64,000 bases of DNA from contig NC_085891.1 of NCBI RefSeq assembly GCF_035222375.1, positions 3,038,001 to 3,102,000 on the forward strand, written 5' to 3'. This document shows, in pieces, positions 11,763 to 23,375 of this stretch. How positions within the stretch are numbered: position 1 is the stretch's first letter; every line of letters begins with the position of its first letter. The notes beneath the pieces were generated by a model. That model was not told where the DNA came from, made no database searches, and saw only the letters and a program-made list of their open reading frames with translations. The position numbers were made by a program, and so were the translations under genes. This DNA comes from Podospora pseudocomata. Its lineage: Eukaryota > Ascomycota > Sordariomycetes > Sordariales > Podosporaceae.

Positions 11763-12835
11763 TTTAGGGTGGGGAGGTGATGGGTGGAGAGGTTAGGGGT
11801 GATTTAGGGGGTTTAAGGGGGTATATAATACAGATGGTACTATCTGAGAATGGTGCCATGTTTTTTGAAAGAATGGAGCATATGGGACTTGGGAGTAGGG
11901 GGTGTTGAGGAGGATATATCATGTAATTTTTGGTTGGGGGTATATATAGTGAGAAAGAAATGGATATTTAAGTTTGTAAAGACTCTTCCACTGTGTTGAG
12001 TTGGGTGAGCGGGGACTTTTATCTTGTGGTCTGCTTTGGGGGAGCTTGGTCAAGTGTGTGAACTAGTGTGAGGTGTGTAGATGTGATGGTGTTGGAGAGT
12101 CAAAGAAACGTAAGAACACAGAATGGCGGCCGTTTTGCTCACTGTAAAGGAATGTGTAGGAGCTTATGTGTGTGTGTGATCGAGTGGTCTCGGTGGTCTT
12201 GTTCATTTTGGTGGAGGAGAAGAGGCGCTGTTGTGGGAGGTAGGGGCTTACCAGCGCCCCGCTCTCTACCTTTTCACTCACCCTCCTTATAATAAAAGGT
12301 CTTAAAAGAAAATTAATGAGCCTTTGAATTATCTTTCAAGGTGTTCGAAACTATCTTTTAAGCCCTTCTAATTATCTTTTGAAGCCTCTTAACTATTTTC
12401 CTGACGTCTTTTGACTATCCTTTAAAGCCTATCAAATATCTTTTAACTCTTAATAATCATCCTTCGAAATATAGTTAAACTCTATTTAAAGGGGGGGTGT
12501 TGGTTAGATAAATAGGGGGCTCCGTAAAGCTGCTTTCCAAAGTAATGGAGGCTGCCACGTGAAATTTGGGCCATGAAAGATTATCAACAAGCCTTCGGAC
12601 ACAATAAAACGCCTGTGAATGGCGGTGACATGTATGTGTGTGATGGCGGCATCTAATAGGGCAGCTGCATTGCGGCTTCCTTCTCTGTTGAGAATGCCTA
12701 GCAGGCTCAGCCGCAGAGTCACACAAAGTGCAGAATTTGATGAGGCTGGCAGGCACGAAGCGGGGTTTCCCATTTTCGAAAACCACTTCCAAACTTTACA
12801 ACTTCTCTGTTGGGATTTGCAAGTGTGTACTCAAC
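11763..12835. other. intergenic between septin-like gene and NLR gene
   Basis: GT-rich DNA on the plus strand (11760-12280) leads into an AT-rich repeat array at 12318-12470, listed separately. The NLR promoter follows. Short frames at 12475-12800 on both strands show no family features. Confidence 0.5.
12318..12470 (+). repeat. left array of a degenerate 21-bp tandem repeat
   Basis: About seven imperfect units can be aligned by eye to a consensus close to GCCTCTTAACTATCTTTTAA, preceded by A or G. Unit length is 20-22 bases. The array is AT-rich and lies about 370 bases upstream of the NLR start. The same unit in the same orientation recurs downstream of the gene at 18127-18274. Confidence 0.75.
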
Positions 12836-15800
12836 ATGGCTGCTATATCCAGAGACAAGATACCTGCTATTGGCCTGACCGTCATTTATGAGCCTGAGGG
12901 GGAGGCAAACTTGGAGTAAGTTGCTCTATTTCCAAGCATCTGTTCGCGCATCATCGACGGCGGACCGATGAGCTGACATCCGCAAACAGTGTAGTCTTCG
13001 TACATGGGTTTACGGGCCATCCAGTGCGGACATGGACTCACAACGGAGGATCTGAACGACTGGATCAGGCTTCTGAGCCACCACCCAAAGCCAGAAAAGT
13101 TAACATCTTCTCAAGGCCCCACGAACAAAAGAAATCGACTCCTTCTTCTGCCTCTGTATATTGGCCCCAAGACCTTCTTCCAAAGAACCTACCGCATGCC
13201 CGGGTCGCTACCTTCGGTTACGATACCAATATCAGACATAGACATGTCGGTCCAATGCTCAACAAAAGTACCATTTATGACATGGCGAAAGATTTCTTGT
13301 ATCGACTCGAAGCCCTTCGCAGATCGAATAGCTCCAGGCCTCTCCTTTTCATCGCTCACAGCCTTGGCGGCATAATGGTCAAAGAGGCCTTGCGGCAAGC
13401 GTACAACAATCAGAATCGACATATTCAGCTTAGACAAACATTCGACTCGACCATTGGCATACTCTTCTTTGGGACACCTCACGGAGGCGCTGATCCACGT
13501 GGACTTGTCGTGGGAATTATCGAGAGACTTGCCAAAGGATTGGGATTCGAGGCTAACCAGCATGTTCTCAACACTTTGCTGCCGGATTCGGAGTGTAGGC
13601 AGCTGAGGGACGAGTTCAATCCGGTCCTTCAAGATCAAAACTGGATCATCTATTCGTTTCAAGAAGGGCTTGCACTGTCGGGTCTTGGACAAAGGGTCGT
13701 GGAAAATAGTTCGTCATGCCTGAACTTCCCGAAGACTGAGATGACCATCTCAATTGGGAAGGACCACCGTGAAATGTGGTAAGTTCAAACATCCCTCTTT
13801 TGTGCGTTGCTGTTACAGCCTGAAATTTAAGCTGACAGACCTCTTCGTCGCCTAGTCGTTTTTCTAGCGTCTATGACCCCCAGTATCAAAAGGTGGCAGC
13901 AGCTCTGGATCGTATTGCGGAACAAGTCTCGGTGTCCCCATCAACATCTGACGTGGGATTGCCCGCCTCATTTCCTGATGAGCAAGAACCCCCGGAGGCG
14001 ATTTCGCTGGACCACCAGAGCATTCAAACACTGCTGGATTCGTTGAGATTTGAGCAGATCGACTCACGGCAGGAAAGCATTCGGGTGGCGCACAAAAACA
14101 CTTGCGTCTGGGTAACGAAAACACGAGAATACAAAGACTGGCTTGACATCAACAAGATGGAGGATCATCACGGCTTCCTTTGGATGAGAGGAAAAGCAGG
14201 AAGTGGAAAGTCAACTTTGATCAAATCGACCCTCAGAAGCTTTCAAAACTCCAAGAGCAGCAAGGGTACTACGGTCATCCACTTCTTCTTCAACGCGCGG
14301 GGTGCTGAGCTGGAGAAGACCACAAGAGGGATGTACCGGGCACTTCTCGTTCAACTACTGGAGATACTGCAGAAGAAAATGCCCCATTTTCAAAGGGATG
14401 TCTTCAGGTCGGCTGCTATCAAAACTTGGAATGTAAGAGAAGGTCGCGAGTGGTCCGTCGCAATTCTGGAAGAGCTTTTCGAAAACGCCATTTTGTCTAT
14501 TGGTCAGGAAGAAGTGACATGCTTCATCGACGCGCTGGACGAATGTGATGACGAGCAGGTTGAGCCGATGATTCGACTTTTTGAGAGAATCGGCGAACAA
14601 GTTGTCTCCAATGGCCTGCGCTTTCGTATCTTCTTTTCTAGTCGACCTTATCCAGATATCTCACTGGACACCTGTCTCAACCTCTTGCTTGACGGCCAGG
14701 AGGGGCATGTCAGGGATATCAAGACTTATATTCAGAAGGAATTGAGGGCTGGTGATCAGCAGACTAAGGATCAATTACTGTTGAGGGCATCAGGGATTTT
14801 CATGTGGACTGTCCTGGTCGTGGACATCTTGAATAAGGAGAAGCGCAAAGGGACACCCAATCACTTAGTCACCAAAAAACTCAAAAAGATCCCGGGCGAT
14901 CTATGGGAGCTGTTCAAAAGCATTTTGAACCGAGACCAGGAGGACAAAGACCAGCTCCTGCTTTGTATCCAGTTGCTATTGTTCACGCGAAAACCGTTGG
15001 GTCCGGAGGAGTTTTACCATGCTCTTCTTGCCGGGATTGAGACTGACGACGATTCAGTGTTTGAGGACAACTCAGAGTTCGACGACTACGCAGTGCTCGG
15101 GGAGAACTCTGATTCTGAGCACAGTCCAAGTTTTCATGTTCAATCAGATCCAGACAAGGATTCACATTCCCTAGATGAAGGCACTTCTGCGACCGGGGAT
15201 GCTTTGAGAGCCACAGTTCCTGATATCCCTAGATTCATTCGGAGTATTTCCAAGGGCCTTGCTGAGATCACACAGTCGAAGAAAGCCCCAGTTGTGCAGT
15301 TCATCCATGAATCGGTGCGAGATTTTCTTCTGAAAGAAGAAAAAAGGGGGTTGCGAGTGGTTTGGCCCGAGCTTGGCGACGATTTTGAGGCGCAAAGCCA
15401 TGAGAGATTGAAGCAATGCTGTTTCCAGTACTATATGCGGAGGGACATTCTGACCATCCTCAGCGTTGGTTTCGACATTGCACTTCCCAAAGCTTCAGCT
15501 GAGGAAGGCCGTGCCCTCCGCGTGAAGGCTACAGAGACCTTTCCATTTCTAGGTTATGCTACCCTAAACGTCCTCTGGCATGCTGAATGTGCACAAATTA
15601 CTCAAGTTGGCGCTATTTCGCAACAAGGGTTCCTCGATAAAGACTTCGACTTACGGATATAGTTGCTGTTGCGAAATGTTCTGGAAGTACATGAGGCTCG
15701 CCGGTACAACTCCACATATACGGCCAGTCTGCTTTATGTGGTGGCAGAGCACAACCTACCCGCCTTGACCAGAATATATTTACCCAAGTTCAGTGCTTCC

Positions 15801-17627
15801 GCCTGTCTCGCCACAGAACAAGAGCGATATGGCTCACCTGTCCTTGCCGCGATGGCATCCAAGAGTCGGGGTGCAGTTGATGCCTTCGTGGATTATTTAG
15901 CGGCCCTTCAGCAGATTCCGCCATCGACTGTTGGTGAATGGAGGTCAGAAACCGGAACACTCCCGTCAATGTCCACTACTAGCTTTCGGTTTTCGCAGAA
16001 AAGGGGTCTTTTATCATATGCTGTGGAATATGGGGACGTGGCACTTTGCCATCTTGTTGGCAGGATTCTTGGCCACGAGGAGATCAACAAGCGCGACCAG
16101 GAGGGAAGAACGCCTCTATGGTATGCCGCTCTGGGGGTACACAGCGATGTTGTGAAGGTTCTCTGTCAAGAAGGAGCAGACCCCAACATTGTTGGAAAGA
16201 ACGATATCTCGCCTCTTTTATCTGCAGACAACAACGGACATCTGAAGGTTGTGGAATGCCTCTATCGGAAAGGTGCCAACATTGAAGCAAGTTCTGATTT
16301 TGGCACAACGCCTATCTCATGTGCATCTAAGGCAGGGCATGTCGACATTGTGAAGTTCCTCTGTGAGAAGGGTGCAGATATCAACAAACCCGACAGCACA
16401 AAGAGAAGGCCTATTTCATACGCGTCTGAAGGAGGCCACACGGCTATTGTGTCATTTCTTGTTCGAGAAGGGGCTGACTTAAATGCCAAGGATGCCTATC
16501 AGAACATACCTGCAGTGTACGCTGTCAAGAAGGGCCATGTGGATTGTCTCAAGATTCTTGTTAGCAGCGACTTCGATTTTGAAGCGAAGAATAAGTGGGG
16601 AGAAACGATGCTGATGATGGCGGTTAAAGGGGGTCACCAGAAGATGGTTGAGTGGCTTCTTGAGCATGGAGCCAGTGCCATCAATCTTCGAGATGAAAGA
16701 GGGCGGACGCCTTTTAGCTACGCTGTTGCTTCTTATAAAGGTCAGGACGTGGTGAAGTTTCTGCTCTCTACAGGAAAGGTTGAGATTGACTCTAAGGATG
16801 ACGATGGCCGCACGCCACTTAGCTATGCTGTTGCCCGTTCGGATAATCACGCTATGGTGAAGCTACTACTCGACACCGGGAAGGTCGAGGTTGACTCTAA
16901 GGACAATGATGGCCGCACGCCACTTAGCTATGCTGTTGCCCGTTCGGATGATCACGCTACGGTGAAGCTACTACTCGACACCGGGAAGGTCGAGGTTGAC
17001 TCTAAGGACAATGATGGCCGCACGCCACTTAGCTATGCTGTTGCCCGTTCGGATAATCACGCTACGGTGAAGCTACTACTCGACACCGGGAAGGTCGAGG
17101 TTGACTCTAAGGACAATGATGGCCGCACGCCACTTAGCTATGCTGTTGCCCGTTCGAGAAATGAGCTCAACTTAAAACTTCTCCTAGGGACTGGGAATGT
17201 TGACATAAATTCCAAAGACGATGGTGGGCGGTCGCCATTGAGTTGGGCGGCGGGGAACGGGCCTTATCACTCTGTAAAAGAGCTTCTTTTGGTTGGCACA
17301 GTGGATGTGGACGCAAGGGATTTGCAAGGCCGTACACCACTTGTACACGCCTTGGATTATCTACTACCGAATGTATCGGATAGGTTCGACAGGAGGAGAG
17401 GATTTCACATCATCACTGCCTTCCTCAAGACTGGTAGAGTCAACGTTGATCTGACAGATAACCGGGACCGCACAGCGCTTGATATCGCCGCCGCGATTGA
17501 CGGAAAGGGCACAAGCTATGAAGGGAGATATCGCTGGTGGAGAAAAGGAAACAGTGTCGTTAAAATGTTGCAAGAGTATAAAGAAGGAAGGTTCAGCGGT
17601 CTGCCAAATCCGGAGCTGCTTTACTGA
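12836..17627 (+). CDS. NLR-like protein: alpha/beta hydrolase, NACHT, ankyrin repeats; interrupted by in-frame TAG
   Basis: Exons 12836-12915, 12990-13778 and 13856-17627; the frame spans 1546 codons before the final stop. Introns (74 and 77 bases) have GTAAGT donors. Residues 27-290 are a SesB/PGAP1-like serine hydrolase: VVFVHG at 28-33, nucleophile motif AHSLGG with Ser151, and a candidate catalytic His near 286. The NACHT-type ATPase has Walker A GKAGSGKST (402-410) and Walker B FIDALDE (513-519). From about residue 1030 come ankyrin repeats, four of them nearly identical at DNA level. A TAG at 15660-15662 (codon 892) separates the hydrolase-NACHT part from the repeats. Sequence on both sides stays in one frame and looks conserved. 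As it stands, an 891-aa product without ankyrins is predicted unless an unseen intron or readthrough restores the rest. Fungal NLRs of this build act in non-self recognition and regulated cell death; that role is inferred here. Confidence 0.85.
15660..15662 (+). other. premature in-frame TAG in the NLR gene
   Basis: The codon lies between the segment ending DKDFDLRI and the segment LLLRNVLEVHEARRY, in the same frame as both. No good intron (GTRAGT donor, CTRAY branch) is visible that would remove it. The change from TGG to TAG would be a G-to-A transition in a TpG context, compatible with repeat-induced point mutation (RIP) but not proof of it. Confidence 0.7.
16797..17156 (+). repeat. nearly identical 105-bp ankyrin-coding tandem units
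   Basis: Units of exactly 105 bases (35 codons) start at 16797, 16902 and 17007, with a partial fourth at 17112 that matches for about 45 bases. Units two and three differ at one base by eye; unit one differs from unit two at about five. Neighbouring ankyrin repeats in the same protein are far more divergent. This indicates recent duplication or ongoing homogenisation within the repeat domain. Confidence 0.92.
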
Positions 17628-20600
17628 TGATGGCCACTATTACAGAGGTATGGCTAAGTTGTTTCTTAGGGTATTTACTTTTATTCGTCGTAAATCATCA
17701 TAGGACATGCTCAAATAATACCAGAGCGATCTTTTTGAAGTACCTTAAATGTCCTCGATGACTTTGGGAAGATAAATACTTTTTGCAATTTCTTTTCATG
17801 AATATACACTATAATAATAGTTCCAGGATGCAAGAAGGCTAAATATATAGATTGTAGCAATAATGAGCTGATATGTCCTGCATTTCAGGAAGACAACTCT
17901 GAGGAAAAGCATTGATGACGGGAATGCCCACATAGGTAACTACTTCACTGCAGGCATAAAGAGCTATATGTGTCGAGTGTTTCGGGTCTGTCTACCTAGA
18001 CAGCTAATAGGTACATTATGGTACCTATGCAATTATACTTATCATATTAATGTTGGGTGGTGCTTTGAAATCGCAGAGAAAGGCGGCAGAATAGTGGTGC
18101 ACATCTCTCCTATGACTGTAGCAAGCGGCTTTCAAATTATCTTTTCAGGCCTCTCAACTATCTTTTAAAGCCTCCTACTTGTCTTTTAAAGCCTCTTAAC
18201 TATGTTTTAAAGCCTCTTTACTATTTTTAAGGCCTCTTAACTATCTCTTAAGGCTTATTAAATATCTTTTAACCTTCCCCTTTTAACTGCAACGAGAGGA
18301 GCAGCCGATAGGTCATGTCCCATATCCGCCGAGTAAAAATAGTAGTCTGATATTGTTGATCTCTAAAGAATCTCTTTACAAAGCTTTGGTCGGTTGCACC
18401 ACAATTATTCCCTGTATAAGCTGCCCTTGACACATGTCGTAGGCGGGTAGTGATTGTGGGATTTCCGGACCTAACCCCGGCCACATAGAGGATGTATATC
18501 ATGCTGCTGCTGGTGGATAATTTTGGGTTGGTGTTTGGTTGGTGGGTGTTGCTAGTAATGGAAGATAATAGAGGGGGGTAAGGGGAGAGAGCTGGATTGG
18601 AAAGGGGGTAGAGAAGATTAGACATGATGGGGGTAGTTGTGTGTTATCCATTTATGGATTGGGGGTCGACTTGCTATGTTATCGTGGGGACTAGCTGAGA
18701 TTTAGAATCGATATGAGTTTTGTAGTAGAGCCAGTGTCCCGGTCGTGACCTTGATTAGAACTGTTATTATTATTTATGAGTAGATTTTGGTTATCCCAAG
18801 GAAAGGTTTGAGATATGAGATGCTCGATAGGACGAGGAATATCGTGATGAGAAATGTAAAGCTTATTCATTTGTATCGTTAAGTGGACATACATTCCCCT
18901 TACATAACAAGGTCAGCCCAACCGTTGTCACAAACACTCACCACTTAGTCACCCAACACTCCATACCTGAGGTAATCAAACTGCTTTCATAATCACCTCA
19001 CTTACCAGCAATCCGAGCGTCATATGCAAGGCTCGTACACCAATAAGCAGACATGTAGAGCCCTACAATACAGAAATTCCACGGCAGTGTCCCCCCTATC
19101 CCCCCCAATCACCTCCCTCGGTATTCTTTCCCTCCCCAGCCAGCCACCAGACACCTCCCCGGAGCTGACCTGTGCATGATTTTCATTCCAGCCACATTCC
19201 CCCCTCGTTCCTGACCCAGAACGCCGGACCGGATGTTGAACACGACACCACTCACGCATCGGACCGCATCCGTGGTGAAACAACCTCTCCCTTACCTCTC
19301 ACCTCTCACCTCTCACCACTCCACTATCAGCACTATCAGCACTTTCAGCCTTTGTTACATTCCAGTCATCCTCACTGTCCCAAAACAGCACCATGATTCA
19401 ACCCCATTTCGGCAACCCCTAAAATGTCAAACCCCGGAACCGACAGTTCCCAGACCTCCTTCGCCCATGCATGCATAGAAGCATTCCAAACCTTCCACCC
19501 ACCTTCCAAATACGACAGTAGGTAGGTACGCAGTGGCGCGGCACCGACAGACTGGCACGCTGTCACTCGCGGTATTACCGTCTGCCCGTCCGCCGACCGA
19601 GATCCGTGGGGGGGATAGAAAAAGCGGCTGCTGGCCTGAGGTCTCCCGTCCAGCGATTGGTTGGGTTGCGAGGCACAGCACTGCCTTACTGTGACATTAC
19701 GATGCTGCAACCGCGGGCAGCGCGCGCAGGCGGTAGAGATGGGCAACGACAGAGAGAGAGAGAGTAACATTCAGGCTCGTATACTAGTGCTGTTACCGCC
19801 GTTGACGGGGGACTAGGAGAACGCAACAGCGCAAAAAAAACCCCCCAAAAATGAGGGTCGGATTTAAACTGGGGATTGTAACAGACAGATTGATGGACAA
19901 CAAGGCTGACAACAAAAGTCCTGATGATATGTATTATACCTATACGATCTGATATACCCCCCCTTTAAAGTAAAATGGGGTCCGGAGTACGAAGAAAATA
20001 TGGGGAAAAAATGTTAACGTTGCCTTTGGGGGTTTCTTCAAAATGACCTGATCTGCGTTGGGTGATTTTCAGTCCTGTAAGTTTACCGTCAGCATTGCTC
20101 GGATTTTTAGAGAGTTGATCAATGACGATCCGTGATCCGTGATAGCTGGCGGTGGTAGATACGATACGATACGATCCCTTCATGCAGACCCGACCTGTGA
20201 TACTCTGTTGCCTGTGAGCTCAGCCCTGTCCCTTAATCGAAGCCATGATACCATCGCATCGACAGCCCCTGGCGCTGTGACGCCCGCGATGTCGTGATTT
20301 TGTGCTCCCCGCCCAGCGCCTCCACGCCGCTCACCTTTCCGTCCTGGCAGACGGTCATCTCCATCAGGAGAAAACCACCGCTCCCGCTCTGCAGCAGCCA
20401 ACAACCCCCGGTGCAAGCTCAACGCCGCCGGGACCGCCATGTGGTTTTCTTCCACGAACTCCACGGGTCTCGCGGGCTGTGCCTCCCAGTTACTGACTGT
20501 GGTGGTGGTGGTGGTGGTGGTGGTTGCGGTTTTACCTTCCCCTTGGACCCCGACTGGTAGAGACAGACAGAGAGTGAGATAAACCCCTGGACCCCAATTC

Positions 20601-22535
20601 CACCCAGTGTCTATCAGCCCTATCTGTGGGGGCCAATGGGCACGAATCAGGGCCCGAATTCCGTGCCAAGACCCATCTTAGGGGTCTTGTAACGTGTGCG
20701 GCGTTCGCGGCCTTTTGTTCGTTGCTCAGAAAGGGAGGGGGGGATTGTGCGGGGAGGAGAACGAGGAATTCTCGAGTTGTCCCGTCCCGTAGCCACACAC
20801 ATTTTCGGAGGCGGTGCAAAAAAGATATTCTATTCGGTGGTGGTGGTTGACGCCCTCGGAGTTTAGTTACTCTTGTGGTGTCGTACAGCTCGCCAGATAT
20901 CGACAGGCGACTCTGAGCTAATGAATCATCTCATTCACACCGCCGGTATTACATAGACAATGGTCCTTTTCAAATGAGGCGGTGCTCTCTCGTTCCTGTG
21001 TCCCATCTGGGGTAAATTGCGTTCGCTGCGAAGGGGTTCCGTGCATACGGATAGGGCAAATGCTACCATGTTAACGAACCGACGAATTGCATGCGGCGCA
21101 TTTTTTATTTAACCTCCCCAGGGCATGAAGATGACTGTCTTGTACTGCACAGATACTGGTGCCGTCTCCGTGTCCGCGGGATCCTGTTACCGAACGCGCT
21201 GGTAGCTTAGCTATGTACCGTATGCGTTCAAGACAGGGCGCATGTATTGGTATAGCCTGCCCAGTCTGCCAATGTGGGATGTTCAAATGTGGTTGGTGAT
21301 GGGGTGGTCGTCGTGTCGTCGTGTTCGAGTCGTTGGCTCATGACGTGGATTGTTGCCGAGGGGTAGAATGGGAGGGGTTGTTGGGGTTGGCTTGGCTTTG
21401 GTTGCTTTTGCTCAGCGGTGCTGCCTCGCTGCCTTGTTGTGGTGGGTGGTGGTCAAGTGGATGACAAAATGACTCTATGCCGGAACCCATTAGAAATCAA
21501 GGCAACCGACTCTATGTGAAATTGGACGAGCTGCGTTGATTAGATAACCTCTCAATGCCGCGAGGACGGTTGCAGAAGAAGCCGACAGAAGGGCGAAACT
21601 CTCCGCCGTTTTCTCTCTTCCATCCGGTCGGTCGGGTGCGGGCAGCTATAGCTTAGCTTTTGATTGCTGATTAGTAACAGCTCATGGATCTCTCTGATCT
21701 CTCTGATATGGCATCATCAAGCGATATCCATCGGAGATCGGAGATTCGTGGACTTTAGGACCCTCAAACTCTGGGGAAACCTGGGAGGAAACCCAAATGA
21801 CATGCAGTCCTCTGGATAATGCCCAGACGTGCCAAACATTGCAGGGCACGTCAATCAATCGGCCTCGTGCCAGTCTGAGGAGGAGAGCCACGTCGGTGGG
21901 CAAGGCATCAAGACATGGACGTGCGTGGCAGGTTGAGGGGGCAGACAAAGACCTAGGCGTTGGCCCAGTCTGTAACAAAACGAAAGATTACAGCGGTGAG
22001 GCGTGGTGGTTTAAGGCCGCGTTCCTGCTAGCCTGCAAGGGTAGAAGTAAAAGGGCGGGAAGCGGGCGGACTGGGGTGTCGGACTCTCGGTTTTTGTCAG
22101 CTGCTGCGGATGATACATTCGCTGGTGACCCTGCGGTGTCTTGGACGGAGCCGAACACCAACAAGGACGGTCAAGGGGTTTACAAAAGGAGCATGACCGC
22201 CCCCCCTCTGATGTCTCCGTTCTCCGTCAGTTGAAAGTGTCCATCTTCATGAGCTTTTTGCTCTCTACTCCAGACTCAACACTGTGACTGCTTGTCAACA
22301 AAACATCTTGACATCTTGACACTGAGTTGTTGTACCTTACCTGAGGACAGAGGACAGCCTAGCCTATCCCCACACCCCTCCACCACCCACCACACGCACC
22401 CCCGACCCTGTAACTTTGTCAATACTGGGTCCAGCCGGGATCGGGCTCGTCGGTGCCTTGAGTCACTCGCAAGAAAATACGCCAAAAGCAACAAATATTA
22501 GGGAAGCCTGCTGCCGTCAGCACCCCGATTACAAA
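17628..22535. other. long stretch without supported gene
   Basis: About 4.9 kb. It contains the right 21-bp repeat array (18127-18274, separate entry), AT-rich DNA around 17.7-18.9 kb, and GC-richer DNA from 19 kb onward. A small GGT run lies near 20500-20525. Open frames up to about 145 codons occur on both strands, but none shows a domain, signal or intron pattern I trust. The last few hundred bases are presumably the leader of the gene at 22536. Confidence 0.5.
18127..18274 (+). repeat. right array of the degenerate 21-bp tandem repeat
   Basis: Seven units fit the same consensus as the left array (12318-12470) and have the same orientation. Both arrays end with a similar variant unit (ATCAAATATCTTTTAAC on the left, ATTAAATATCTTTTAAC on the right). 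The two arrays therefore form imperfect direct repeats around a segment of about 5.7 kb containing only the NLR gene. Confidence 0.78.
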
Positions 22536-23375
22536 ATGTCCACAACAACCCAAACACACTCTCAAAAGCTCCAGGCAGCTTCGCAATCAATCTACCCAGC
22601 TTCACCATCACCATACCACCTCAGAAAGAGTCCCACCATGTCGATTGCCCAGACGTACTTCCTCGCCCACAAGGCAAGGGCCAAGCTCTCCTCGGAAGCC
22701 GCCCGCCCTGATCACAACCTCCGCCTGCTCGTCGGACACGCCAACCTGCTCGACTCCCTCATGCTAGATCTCGCCGACGCCGAGAGGGAACAAGAATCGT
22801 GGTTCAACCAATCCGTCCGTGGCGCCACCCAGAGCCCACCACCATCCACCAACAACCGCCACATCCAATGGGCCGACCACATGGAAGAGCCCCAGCACGA
22901 CTGGAGAGCCGAGGACGCCGACTCTGATTCCGACGACTCGGACTGCAGCTACGACGAGGACGAGGATGACCTCGACTCGGACGAGGACGTTGAGATGGCC
23001 GACGCGGTCGTTGCCCTCAGGAGGATACCTTCCCACGCCAGCATGCTCCCACCAAAGGGCTACAACTACCGAGACGAAGAAGAGGAGGACTACGACATGG
23101 AAGACGACGACGAGGACTACACCCAGCTCGCCCTCCAGAGAACATCTTCTCACTCTGCACCATCCTCCCCACCCGAGCTCCTCGACGATTCCGACTCCAC
23201 CACCGACGACGAGTCGTCCATGCCACCATCACCACCAACCACTACGCTACCCGCTTTTGACGACAAGAAGAGCACAACGATACAAAGTGCGACGGGGCAC
23301 GGGGACAAGGACGCCTTTTATGAGGAAGGGTTCTATCTCCCGCCGAGAAACCCGGCGAGGATATCGATCTACTAG
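22536..23375 (+). CDS. acidic protein of unknown function
   Basis: A single exon of 279 codons from the ATG at 22536, the first Met with an AAA-ATG context after a leader. The protein begins with a Ser/Thr/Gln-rich stretch. A helical segment follows (residues about 35-90) with the stretch MSIAQTYFLAHKARAKLSSE and then HNLRLLVGHANLLDSLMLDL. After this come strongly acidic Asp/Glu/Ser runs (about 125-210) and a tail containing EEGFYLPPRNP. The ordered N-terminal block and the short conserved-looking C-terminal motif around an acidic linker suggest a real protein, and codon use fits. I do not recognise the family and assign no function. The protein has no signal peptide or membrane segment. It sits alone between two long gene-poor stretches. 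Confidence 0.75.
   Translation: MSTTTQTHSQKLQAASQSIYPASPSPYHLRKSPTMSIAQTYFLAHKARAKLSSEAARPDHNLRLLVGHANLLDSLMLDLADAEREQESWFNQSVRGATQSPPPSTNNRHIQWADHMEEPQHDWRAEDADSDSDDSDCSYDEDEDDLDSDEDVEMADAVVALRRIPSHASMLPPKGYNYRDEEEEDYDMEDDDEDYTQLALQRTSSHSAPSSPPELLDDSDSTTDDESSMPPSPPTTTLPAFDDKKSTTIQSATGHGDKDAFYEEGFYLPPRNPARISIY

Noticed and set aside
11764-11822. TTAGGG-like words suggesting telomeric repeat
   Set aside because: Only scattered single copies in a GT-rich stretch; no tandem array.
15596-15662. Possible 67-base intron removing the TAG in the NLR gene
   Set aside because: The donor would be GTGCAC, no CTRAY branch point is present, and it would delete sequence that looks conserved.
16797-17156. 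Regularly spaced repeats considered as a CRISPR-like array
   Set aside because: The units are in-frame ankyrin codons without spacers, in a eukaryotic gene.
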